Assembly: GCA_003449595.1 (NCBI GenBank)
Contig: DMHB01000267.1
Location: 1-8,103, forward strand
DNA from: Microscillaceae bacterium
GTDB lineage: Bacteria > Bacteroidota > Bacteroidia > Cytophagales > Microscillaceae
DNA length: 8,103 bases
Direction: 5' to 3'
The position numbers and the translations under genes are program-made. The notes beneath the pieces are model-generated. The model was not told where the DNA came from, did not search any database, and saw nothing but the letters and a program-made list of their open reading frames with translations. Positions 1 to 6,961 of this stretch are shown piece by piece; the first letter of the stretch is position 1, and each line of letters opens with the position of its first letter.

Positions 1-134
1 CTTTCGATTTTATGGAACAAATCTCGCTGCAAGGCAAGACCAATTTCTTCGAAAAGCGGGTGGCCGACTATCAAAAGGCCGGTGTAATGGCTCAAAAAAG
101 TGCCCAGAAATTCACTTTAGACGAAGACTTTTAA
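1..134 (+). CDS. nrdB: Ribonucleoside-diphosphate reductase small (R2, beta) subunit, C-terminal end only
   Basis: This is the last 43 codons of a gene that begins outside the window. In the frame starting at base 3 it reads FDFMEQISLQGKTNFFEKRV and ends in FTLDEDF before a TAA stop at 132-134. The TNFFEKRV segment followed by a short linker and an acidic FTLDxDF tail is the C-terminus of class Ia R2 proteins of the eukaryote-like type; mammalian RRM2 has nearly the same words and ends in FTLDADF. In this family R2 carries the di-iron/tyrosyl radical cofactor, and its extreme C-terminal peptide docks onto the large R1 subunit so that NDPs can be reduced to dNDPs in the cytoplasm. The cofactor ligands lie upstream and cannot be checked. 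A hairpin terminator follows 39 bp after the stop. Confidence 0.9.
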   Translation, partial: FDFMEQISLQGKTNFFEKRVADYQKAGVMAQKSAQKFTLDEDF

Positions 135-172
135 TGCTGTAAACCCTACAGATTACTGTCTTAAAAAAATCA

Positions 173-209
173 AAAACATCGACTGAGATATTCCAGCCGG
201 TGTTTTTTT
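173..209. terminator. Bidirectional intrinsic terminator between nrdB and the DUF1569 gene
   Basis: The 13-base arm AAAACATCGACTG (173-185) pairs with CAGCCGGTGTTTT (194-206) across an 8-base loop, with one wobble and one mismatch. On the plus strand it is followed by seven T (203-209), which fits termination of nrdB. On the minus strand it is followed by the complement of the A-rich run at 163-176, giving a U-rich tail that fits termination of the DUF1569 gene. On either strand one imperfect pair becomes G-U and the other A-C, so the stem should be of similar strength in both directions. Termination itself is inferred. Confidence 0.8.
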
Positions 210-211
210 AT

Positions 212-661
212 TTAAACCCCAAATTGCCGCAAGTGGTGATCTAAGTGCTTGTATGTGCCCTTGCCCCATTGCTCGGCGGTTAGACGGCCAAAAAAAGGAT
301 GTATGCGGCCTGTCATATCCTTGGTGTCTGCTGTATGAAGTCGATGGATAAGATTTTTCAACTTTTCGCGCTCCATTTCAAAATTACGCTCCTCTTTGAC
401 AATAAAATGTGCATCTGTAGGACTCCCAGCTGACAAAGGTTTGTCGCTGGTCAGCATCGAGCGCACCAACGGCCCTAACAAATAACCAAGCCAAGAGCGG
501 GTTGAACGGACATCGCCCAGCGCTACTTGTATGGGCACTTGGCAGTGAGCCAACATTTGAGCCACCGACATTTTGCCCCAAAGACGCGCCGAATGAGGCT
601 GTAGCAGCTCAATCCGCTGCAAAATTTCTTGATAAGGGGTTGGCTCTAAAAGATTCTTCAT
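212..661 (-). CDS. DUF1569 family protein, DinB-like four-helix superfamily
   Basis: The 149-residue product is full length for the DUF1569 family, a branch of the DinB/YfiT-like metal-binding four-helix-bundle superfamily. Family hallmarks visible here are WGKMSVAQMLAHC (residues 28-40), HPFFGRLTAEQWG (121-133) and the terminal YKHLDHHLRQFGV (137-149). The histidines H39, H139 and H142/H143 are the candidates for the metal-binding triad typical of the superfamily. No signal peptide is present, so the protein is probably cytoplasmic. The biochemical function of DUF1569 proteins is not established; relatives include thiol-dependent transferases, but nothing here fixes a reaction. The start is ATG at 661 in an AT-rich leader without a Shine-Dalgarno sequence. 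The gene is convergent with nrdB and divergent from the AAA gene, so it is probably monocistronic. Confidence 0.85.
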   Translation of the reverse strand: MKNLLEPTPYQEILQRIELLQPHSARLWGKMSVAQMLAHCQVPIQVALGDVRSTRSWLGYLLGPLVRSMLTSDKPLSAGSPTDAHFIVKEERNFEMEREKLKNLIHRLHTADTKDMTGRIHPFFGRLTAEQWGKGTYKHLDHHLRQFGV

Positions 662-708
662 AACAAAGAAATATTGAAAGAAATTACCATATAATTACTT
701 AAAAATAT

Positions 709-716
709 CAAAAATA
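709..716 (-). promoter_or_regulatory. Possible Bacteroidota -7 promoter element for the DUF1569 gene
   Basis: On the minus strand these bases read TATTTTTG, an exact match to the TAnnTTTG -7 consensus of Bacteroidota housekeeping promoters. The element lies 48 bp upstream of the ATG at 661, which would give a 5' leader of roughly 40 nt. No clear TTG -33 element sits at the expected distance, and the surroundings are very AT-rich, so a chance match is possible. Confidence 0.35.
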
Positions 717-828
717 AATGATTTATTCGTTAAAATTGAATTGCATAGGGCAGATAGAATGCCGCGCATCAACCTAAATTTATACCATAAGCTTTATCAT
801 TTTAAAACAACTTTTCCCTTACAAAAGA

Positions 829-2016
829 ATGCGACAACTAACGCTCAAACGTACCAAAACAGAACAAAACATCTACTTGTACTATGTCCGTATTCCGGTA
901 TTGGTACGAAACCTAATGTTTGAGTTCTTATCTAACCTCTACCAAGGACTGATTTCGATGGAAGAAAGTCCTTTGGCTTTTTCAGTCATCAAGATTATTG
1001 AAAATGATACCTTTTCAAACTTTATTCGCCCCGATAATGCCAAAAATACTTATGTGATTTTGAGTGTGGAAAACAAAGAAGTACTTATTCATTTTCGGTC
1101 TTATTGGGAAAACAACGAAACCCTTTACCACGAAGTGAGTATGAACTCAGAGCAAAATTTCAACTATGAAAGCTATGACTTTTATGAGTACCTCTTGGCC
1201 AATGCCATTTACCACAGCGAGTTCAAAGGGGCATATATCAACATAGAAGACAACGATTTCCAAAATTTCCACAAGCACGAAATGCCGGAGCGCTCATTTG
1301 ACGATATTTACTTGCCTGCGGAAATCATCAAAGATTTGAAATCTTATACTACCATTTTTGAGAAACGTAATCGGTTATTACGCTACCTATTTGTGGGGGT
1401 ACCCGGCTGTGGTAAAACAGAATCACTCATCGTTTTGGCCAATGAATTGAAAAAGAAAGGAGTAACCGTCCTCAAAACTTCGGCTGCGGCTATCAAAAAT
1501 GCTGTCAAATTTGCCAATATCTTAGCCCCGTCTTTGATAGTGTTAGATGATGTTGATTTAGAACTGGGTAACCGTGAAAACTACTCGCAAACCAATTATC
1601 TCAAAGATTTTTTGGATGTGTTGGATGGAGTCGAAAAAATCAATGAAAATGTAGGGATGATTGCCACTACCAATAGTCTTTGGCTGGTCGATACTGCCGC
1701 CCAACGGCCTGGAAGATTTAATAATATTCTATTTTTCGGAGAGTTGGAAGAGGAAAATATTATCCGCATCATTCAAAAATCGCTTCGAAGCATTGAAATG
1801 GACAACTACAAGGTGCTGTATGAAGCGGAAGTAATTCAAGCCTACGTCGAATATAACTCGACCGGGGCTTATATTTACAATATGACCCAGATGCTGGCCA
1901 ATCAAATTTATATTGGCGATATAGAACCCAATCCGCGTGCCATTGTGGGCTATATTAGTTATAACAACGAGACCTTGAAAAAAATGAAACGATCGCAGGG
2001 AATGGGGGCATATTAA
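829..2016 (+). CDS. AAA-family ATPase, BCS1-like core, with an unassigned N-terminal region
   Basis: The 395-residue protein has a recognisable AAA module at its C-terminal half. A lead-in SFDDIYLP (156-163) is followed by Walker A GVPGCGKT (190-197), Walker B LIVLDDVD (236-243), sensor 1 ATTN (279-282) and an arginine-finger segment QRPGRF (292-297). A helical lid follows, including STGAYIYNM at about 344-352. The stretch FLDVLDGVEK then ATTN then RPGRF resembles the BCS1 subgroup of AAA proteins, which remodel or translocate substrate proteins as ATP-driven rings. Walker B carries Asp-Asp where most AAA proteins have Asp-Glu. Residues 1-155 match no domain I recognise. The leader looks too charged for a clear membrane anchor, so the protein is probably cytoplasmic. 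ATG 829 follows a purine-rich AAAAGA; ATG 916 (MFEFLSNL) and ATG 958 are in-frame alternatives that would remove 29 or 43 residues. The gene stands alone and ends in its own terminator. Substrate and role are unknown. Confidence 0.85.
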   Translation: MRQLTLKRTKTEQNIYLYYVRIPVLVRNLMFEFLSNLYQGLISMEESPLAFSVIKIIENDTFSNFIRPDNAKNTYVILSVENKEVLIHFRSYWENNETLYHEVSMNSEQNFNYESYDFYEYLLANAIYHSEFKGAYINIEDNDFQNFHKHEMPERSFDDIYLPAEIIKDLKSYTTIFEKRNRLLRYLFVGVPGCGKTESLIVLANELKKKGVTVLKTSAAAIKNAVKFANILAPSLIVLDDVDLELGNRENYSQTNYLKDFLDVLDGVEKINENVGMIATTNSLWLVDTAAQRPGRFNNILFFGELEEENIIRIIQKSLRSIEMDNYKVLYEAEVIQAYVEYNSTGAYIYNMTQMLANQIYIGDIEPNPRAIVGYISYNNETLKKMKRSQGMGAY

Positions 2017-2034
2017 GCCCCCTTTTTCTTTTTT
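2004..2034 (+). terminator. Intrinsic terminator overlapping the end of the AAA gene
   Basis: GGGGGC (2004-2009) and GCCCCC (2017-2022) form a perfect six-pair stem around the loop ATATTAA, followed by a pyrimidine tract of eleven T and one C (2023-2034). The left arm encodes the last residues of the AAA protein and its TAA stop (2014-2016) lies in the loop. The T tract runs into the stop codon (2033-2035) of the oppositely oriented receptor gene. On the minus strand the hairpin is not followed by a U tract, so it should work only for the AAA transcript. Confidence 0.85.
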
Positions 2035-4363
2035 ACCGCTTTTTTTCTGCTTTTTGGTTAGATAGCCGAAGAGAAACCGTAGCATAGTAAATACGCCCCG
2101 GAATAGTAGGTATCAAGGTAGTATTTGTAAAATCGAACAGGTTATCGATGCCCACTTGTGCGTAAAACATACTGCCCAATTGTTTGGCAAATGCCCAGTT
2201 AACCACATAGTAACTGGCCACATACTCACGGGCATCATCTAAAATCAAATTGCCATTTAGATCGCCGAAGCCATATCGGCCACGGTAAATCAGGCGTACA
2301 TTGGTGTTGAACTGATACCGGTAATTTTCATAGAATATTTTGAAATTGGCCATGTGGCGCGAGCGGTTAAATAGCCCTCCATAGTCGGCCAAGGTCAACC
2401 GGCGTGATGCCAAGGTAGCCAAATCACGTGTAAAAAGGCTGCCTTCTGCTATCTGATCTACTACTTGTTGGTCGAAGGCATCTAAAAACTGATAGCCAGC
2501 TGAGATCGTGAAGTTTTTAGCAGGCCGAACCGTCAGTTCCGTTTCGATGCCTTGTGTAACAATCCGTGCAATATTCACATAACTAAATACAAATTGACCA
2601 TTGGTTTTGCGTGCTACTGGCAAGGTTTCGATAAGATCTTGCACCTGATTCCTAAAAAAGTTCACACTGAATTTAAACCAATTGGTAGGTTTTACTTGCA
2701 CATCTAAATTGAAAGCAGTCGAACTTTCCGGCTTTAAAAGTCCAACCGCAGTCGGATTGACCATTATATCTTGGATAATGCCTTGCCCTTGTAGTTCTTC
2801 AATTCTACGAGCCAGTTCTTGTGTGCCAAACACGCTGTAACCTACTGCATTATTACCAAAATTAAGATATAACTGCCTGAAATCAGGCGCCTTAAAGCCC
2901 CTGCCTACCGAAGCCCGTAAACGCAGCCACTCCCAAGGTTTATACAAAACAGCCAATTTGGGGCTAAACTGCCCTCCAAAAAGCGAGTTGTAGTCTTGCC
3001 GAGCGCCTACAATCACCGACCAACGATCGTTGGGTGTAAACTCATATTGTGCAAAGCCATAAACTGAATGATTGGCTTGTAACCGGTCGTAGCGGGTAGC
3101 ACTGACGCTTTCGCGGATATAGCCACTACCTGCAACCAAGTGGTGCTTGCCACCAAAATTAGCTTCTACTTGAAGCTCGGGGCGTTGAAAGTTTTGCACA
3201 AAAAAAGTGGTTTCTACTTGCTGTCCGGTTGCATTCTGGCGGGTTTGGGTTGCAGTATTATATTGGGTAGCATACAAATGCAAATTCATTTTGACTTTGT
3301 CGTTGAACCGATGAACCAAGCGCGGGTTAAAGTTCCAGTCTTGCTCCTGCCCTTGGTTCACAAGTATATCGCCCGAGCCAAACTCTAAGAATTTACTTTC
3401 CTGGTCTTGTCTAAAAAGCCTTCCCGAGAAAATAAATTCTGTTTGTGGGCTTAACCGATAGTTCAGTTTACCCTGCAAAGTATAGTTTTGAAAAGGAGAA
3501 ATCGTAGCACCTACTGTTTCGGGCGAAAGATCGTACCCCGATGTACTATACCGGTTGGCGAAGATCGTTGCCCCGAGTTTTTTATGTGTAAAACTTACAT
3601 CTCCAGCTATATCGAGCGTATTGTTGCTGCCATACCGCGTCCTCAATTGCCCTTTTATCCCTTCTGAAGGCTGTTCGGTGATGATATTGATAACTCCAGC
3701 CAAAGCTTCACTGCCGTAAAGTGAAGAGGAGGGGCCTTTTACAATTTCAATGCGCTTGATGTTGTGTACCGTCAAGCGGGATAGCTCTAAAGTGCCTGCG
3801 GTACGCCCGATCAGTGGCTCGCCGTCGATAAGAATGAGGGTGTAATCAGCTGCGAATCCTTGCATTTGTAGTCCTTGGCCGTGTCCGTCGTTTACAATAG
3901 CCAACCCGGTTTGTTCTTGCAAAATCTCGTTCAGGCGCAGCGAACCCATTGCCTGAATTTGTTTTTGGTCAATTACCGTAATAGGTATCGGAAGCATTTC
4001 AGCATTTTGCGCAGCACGGGTGGCGGTTACTACTGCTTCTTGTAAAGCCAACAAGTCTTCTCTGAGTATAATTTGTAAAAACCCGTTGGATGAGAGCCTT
4101 GCCTTCTGCCTTTGATATCCCAAACAAGCTATCTCTACTTCTGTTGAGTCATCGTTTGAGGCTGGCAACGCAAATTCACCTTGTACATTGGTCGTTACCC
4201 CCAAGCCCGTTGCAACCTCTCTCAAGGTAGCATTGGCTACCGGGAGCAAGTTTTCGTCCACTACTTGGCCTTTATACACGCGTGCCTCTTGTGCCAAAAG
4301 ATTTTGTAAAACACCGTTTATAAGAAGACAAACCAACAAGCTGCGAAATGAAATGCTACGCAT
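2033..4363 (-). CDS. TonB-dependent outer-membrane receptor with N-terminal carboxypeptidase-regulatory-like domain
   Basis: The 776-residue protein starts with a signal peptide (cleavage likely after LLA, residue 24). A carboxypeptidase-regulatory-like beta-sandwich domain follows (about 28-102, GQVVDENLLPVANATL), then a TonB-box-like EAVVTATR (109-116) and a plug domain (about 120-232) with IKRIEIVKGPSSSLYGSEAL (202-221). The rest is a 22-strand-type barrel with GRGFKAPDFRQLY (488-500) and VGIDNLFD (737-744). Such receptors import iron chelates, haem, cobalamin, metals or oligosaccharides with energy from TonB-ExbBD. The plug is closer in style to the FepA/BtuB class than to SusC, and no SusD partner is adjacent, which argues against a glycan-uptake pair. 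The substrate is not determinable. DLNGNLILDD (701-710) resembles a calcium-binding loop. The chain continues with a basic tail, NQKAEKKR, after the last predicted strand. It is divergent from the FadL homologue and ends 16 bp from the AAA stop. Confidence 0.92.
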   Translation of the reverse strand: MRSISFRSLLVCLLINGVLQNLLAQEARVYKGQVVDENLLPVANATLREVATGLGVTTNVQGEFALPASNDDSTEVEIACLGYQRQKARLSSNGFLQIILREDLLALQEAVVTATRAAQNAEMLPIPITVIDQKQIQAMGSLRLNEILQEQTGLAIVNDGHGQGLQMQGFAADYTLILIDGEPLIGRTAGTLELSRLTVHNIKRIEIVKGPSSSLYGSEALAGVINIITEQPSEGIKGQLRTRYGSNNTLDIAGDVSFTHKKLGATIFANRYSTSGYDLSPETVGATISPFQNYTLQGKLNYRLSPQTEFIFSGRLFRQDQESKFLEFGSGDILVNQGQEQDWNFNPRLVHRFNDKVKMNLHLYATQYNTATQTRQNATGQQVETTFFVQNFQRPELQVEANFGGKHHLVAGSGYIRESVSATRYDRLQANHSVYGFAQYEFTPNDRWSVIVGARQDYNSLFGGQFSPKLAVLYKPWEWLRLRASVGRGFKAPDFRQLYLNFGNNAVGYSVFGTQELARRIEELQGQGIIQDIMVNPTAVGLLKPESSTAFNLDVQVKPTNWFKFSVNFFRNQVQDLIETLPVARKTNGQFVFSYVNIARIVTQGIETELTVRPAKNFTISAGYQFLDAFDQQVVDQIAEGSLFTRDLATLASRRLTLADYGGLFNRSRHMANFKIFYENYRYQFNTNVRLIYRGRYGFGDLNGNLILDDAREYVASYYVVNWAFAKQLGSMFYAQVGIDNLFDFTNTTLIPTIPGRIYYATVSLRLSNQKAEKKR

Positions 4364-4535
4364 AATTTGAAACTTTAGAATTGAAGGCTTAAATTTATTA
4401 AGACTAATTCTAAATAAGAAATAAAATTAGACATCCCCTCAAATATTTGCCCGCACACACAACGCCATCAAAAAAATACTGAAAAATAATCTTTAAATTT
4501 ACTTTACCAAAAGCCTTACTAATTTAAACTTTACA
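4364..4535. promoter_or_regulatory. Divergent intergenic region holding the promoters of the receptor and FadL-family genes
   Basis: These 172 bp separate two genes that start in opposite directions, so both promoters should lie here. The region is strongly AT-rich except for a short GC-richer patch at about 4449-4467. It holds an inverted repeat CTTAA-n5-TTAAG (4389-4403) and a second pair CTAATT (4405-4410) and AATTAG (4426-4431), both nearer the receptor start. Several one-mismatch copies of TAnnTTTG occur, for example TAAATTTA at 4494-4501 on the plus strand, but none has a -33 partner at the right distance. No Fur-box-like sequence or riboswitch was recognised. The promoter role is inferred from gene arrangement. 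Confidence 0.45.
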
Positions 4536-6074
4536 ATGAAACTATACTTTGGCCTTAAAGTGTGGAAACGTGTTCGTTTGCCAATCTTTATGTTAGCCTT
4601 TATCTCTCAGTTGCAAGCCCAAACCAACCACTATTGGTCGCAACAATTCGGGGCGCGCTCTTCATTAATGGCAGGTGCTGTGGTAGCCGGAGGCAAAGAC
4701 AACAGTGTGATGTATTATAATCCTGCATTATTAGTCAATATCACTCACCCAAGTATTTCGGTAACTGCTAATGCTTACAAATACGACATCATCACCATAA
4801 AAAACGGCGCAGGAGACGGCATCGATCTAAATTCAGAGCGACTGAGCCTTTTCCCCCAATTAATTTCGGGGATGCGCTCTTTTAAAGACCATTCCAAATG
4901 GCGCTGGGGCTACTCGTTGATGACCCGATTTCAAGCAAACATCAAAACATCTATCCGCAAAGAATTTAGTGGCGATGTTTTGGTAAATAGAGCCGGTTTG
5001 GATGAATATATTGGGGAGTTTCGCTACGAAGCCTCTTTGAACGAACTTTGGGGAGGATTGACCTTAGCCCATAAAGTATCAGACAAGTTTTCTGTCGGGC
5101 TGACCCAATACATCGCTTACCGCACACAAGGCCACGAACGTGCTAATAACCGCACCACACTTCCCATTATTGATCCTGTTCCTCCCTCTACTACCCCCGG
5201 CTACCGTATTTTGAAGGCTGATGACAATGAATTGTTAACATTTACCAACTTCAAGGCCATTTGGAAGTTGGGATTTGCTTTCGATTTCAAGCGATTGAAA
5301 TTAGGGCTAACCATTACCTCTCCATCGGTCAATATCACCGGCAGTGCAAATGTGCAAAGGGAGATATTGAGAGACAATCTAAACTTATTTTTACCAGGAA
5401 ATGCTTATAGAAGTTTAGTTGGCACAGGGCAACAAAATGTAAAATCTGTAGAGCACAAAACCCCACTTTCTATCGGGGTTGGGGTAGAATATCACTTTCC
5501 TAAAACTATCATCTCGTTTGTAGGCGAATATTTTGCGCCAATCTCCAATTATTTTGTCATCAAACCCGAGCCTGCGGCCTTCATCCGCCCTACCACACTG
5601 ACTTCCGACCTTTCGGGGTTGCCTAATACATTCAACTTTTTGGCAGTATCCTCTCTTTCTAGAGAGATTTTTAATTTTGGCTTTGGCTTAGAGCAACATC
5701 TAACCTCCAAAATCATATTGAATGCTGGTTTTCGTACCGATTTTGACAGCTATGAACGAAGCCAATCGAGAGCTAATCGTGAAAATATCGTGCTTGGCGC
5801 TACCTACTGGGATCTCTACCATGTTTCGGCAGGTTTTACGCTCAAGCAAGACAAGAGTGAAGTTACTTTTGGTATCAATTATGCTTTTAGCTCCAACAAT
5901 AGAAAGGCGGAACAACAAACCAACTTTAGTAACCCTACCGATGCCCAGTTTTTATTAGGTACGATCAACCGAACAGCTTTCCCTGTTATCAATTCTATCA
6001 ATGTAATTGTTGGTTTTACCCAATACCTCAATTTAATGCGTAAAAAAGACATTCCTGCTAATCAGAAAGACTAA
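4536..6074 (+). CDS. FadL/OMPP1/TodX-family outer-membrane transport protein
   Basis: The 512-residue product has a basic, hydrophobic signal peptide ending in LQA (residue 28). The mature N-terminus carries the pattern HYWSQQFGARSSLMAGAVV followed by DNSVMYYNPALL (55-66). This is the form of the FadL N-terminal hatch seen in Bacteroidota, with NPALL in place of the NPAG of E. coli FadL. The remainder is an alternation of amphipathic strands and polar loops as expected for a 14-stranded barrel; the last strand-like segment is INSINVIVGFTQYL, followed by a polar tail. FadL-family channels let hydrophobic molecules such as long-chain fatty acids or aromatic compounds diffuse across the outer membrane. 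Bacteroidota members are mostly uncharacterised, so the substrate is open. ATG 4536 is preceded by an AT-rich leader without Shine-Dalgarno sequence. Its TAA overlaps the TAG of the opposing glycosyltransferase gene by 4 nt, and no hairpin terminator is visible there. Confidence 0.88.
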   Translation: MKLYFGLKVWKRVRLPIFMLAFISQLQAQTNHYWSQQFGARSSLMAGAVVAGGKDNSVMYYNPALLVNITHPSISVTANAYKYDIITIKNGAGDGIDLNSERLSLFPQLISGMRSFKDHSKWRWGYSLMTRFQANIKTSIRKEFSGDVLVNRAGLDEYIGEFRYEASLNELWGGLTLAHKVSDKFSVGLTQYIAYRTQGHERANNRTTLPIIDPVPPSTTPGYRILKADDNELLTFTNFKAIWKLGFAFDFKRLKLGLTITSPSVNITGSANVQREILRDNLNLFLPGNAYRSLVGTGQQNVKSVEHKTPLSIGVGVEYHFPKTIISFVGEYFAPISNYFVIKPEPAAFIRPTTLTSDLSGLPNTFNFLAVSSLSREIFNFGFGLEQHLTSKIILNAGFRTDFDSYERSQSRANRENIVLGATYWDLYHVSAGFTLKQDKSEVTFGINYAFSSNNRKAEQQTNFSNPTDAQFLLGTINRTAFPVINSINVIVGFTQYLNLMRKKDIPANQKD

Positions 6075-6961
6075 GGAAGGGTAAAGTAATTGATCCACCG
6101 ACGAATATAGCTCAGCTTGAAATATTGGGCATAAAGTTTTTCTATTGTCGTGTCAGGTTGTAAATCGGGCGGTAAATCATAGTCAGAGGAGGCTAAATGA
6201 TGCTGATAAGCAAATTTATTTAGCCTACTCATATTGGTTCCCGACCCATCGGTGCCGATGTTGTGTACCTTGGGTACAAGGGGATAAAGACAATACCCAC
6301 CTTGCTTGAAAACGTGATAAGTCCACCGAATCGCCCAAGAGTTAATCCGCCCCAACTGTTGTTTCTTCAACATCGGCACTACATCTTCGCCTAAGCGTGC
6401 AAATTGATTTTGTAATGATTTGCTTTGCAAAAACTTGGCGAAATCTTGCACTTCCCAGTCAATTTTAGCCCATCGATCGGCCCAAGTAGCCCAACCCCAA
6501 GACATAGGCCGATGGGTAAGATAAACCCTGTGGGGATAACTTGCCGGAAAACGCAAAGGCGGACTCCAGCCGGTGAGCGAATAAATATCTGCCCTTGGCT
6601 GATAGACCTCCAAGGCTTGGTTCATAAACCCTAAAAAATCGGGCGATGTCAAAATATCATCTTCCAACACAATAGCCCTTCCATAAGTGCTAATTACTTG
6701 CGTAACCCCTTGGATGATAGCCTGCGCCAATCCTTGGTTAATAGGCTGCGCGATGATATGCACCGCTTTAAATCCTCGAATGGTGGTCAGCCACTGCCTT
6801 ACTTCCGCCACAGCGGCAGCATCGTGCGCTCCTTTCGCACCATCGGCAAATATCCACAATTCACTTTCGCTTGCCTCGGGGTTGGCTTGCAGACAGGCTA
6901 CGGTTTGTTGCAAATGAAACAACCGGTTGTAACAAAACAGAACGATGGGGCTAAAAAGCAT
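6071..6961 (-). CDS. GT-A-fold glycosyltransferase of a surface-polysaccharide type
   Basis: From ATG 6961 the product is 296 residues. It begins SPIVLFCYNR (4-13), the first strand of a GT-A nucleotide-sugar-binding fold. FADG (38-41) and NQGLA (75-79) follow, then the acidic VLEDD motif (98-102) in the DxD position that binds the metal and nucleotide-sugar. SWGWATWADRW (154-164) and a C-terminal HNIGTDGSGTN (233-243) are shared by glycosyltransferases often found in Bacteroidota capsule and lipopolysaccharide loci. The EDD arrangement also recalls the eukaryotic GNT-I (GT13) fold, at family level only. There is no signal peptide or membrane span, so it probably acts in the cytoplasm or at the inner membrane. 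The frame stays open upstream to a TTG at 7111, but ATG 6961 gives the conserved N-terminus. The start overlaps the stop of the upstream Wzi/RemB-like gene by 11 nt. Donor and acceptor sugars are unknown. Confidence 0.85.
   Translation of the reverse strand: MLFSPIVLFCYNRLFHLQQTVACLQANPEASESELWIFADGAKGAHDAAAVAEVRQWLTTIRGFKAVHIIAQPINQGLAQAIIQGVTQVISTYGRAIVLEDDILTSPDFLGFMNQALEVYQPRADIYSLTGWSPPLRFPASYPHRVYLTHRPMSWGWATWADRWAKIDWEVQDFAKFLQSKSLQNQFARLGEDVVPMLKKQQLGRINSWAIRWTYHVFKQGGYCLYPLVPKVHNIGTDGSGTNMSRLNKFAYQHHLASSDYDLPPDLQPDTTIEKLYAQYFKLSYIRRWINYFTLP

Noticed and set aside
775..782. TAAATTTA as a -7 promoter element for the AAA gene
   Set aside because: It matches seven of eight positions of the TAnnTTTG pattern but no TTG lies at a suitable distance upstream, and similar words are common in this AT-rich DNA.
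741..923. Small plus-strand open frame of 60 residues before the AAA gene
   Set aside because: It needs a TTG start, overlaps the AAA gene in another frame and shows no recognisable domain.
829..2016. AAA gene as part of an anti-phage or mobile-element module
   Set aside because: No nuclease, protease, cyclase, integrase or transposase is next to it, and the flanking genes look like ordinary core or envelope genes.
2033..4363. SusC-type glycan importer of a polysaccharide utilisation locus
   Set aside because: The protein is shorter than a typical SusC (about 1000 residues), and neither a SusD-like lipoprotein nor a glycoside hydrolase is beside it.
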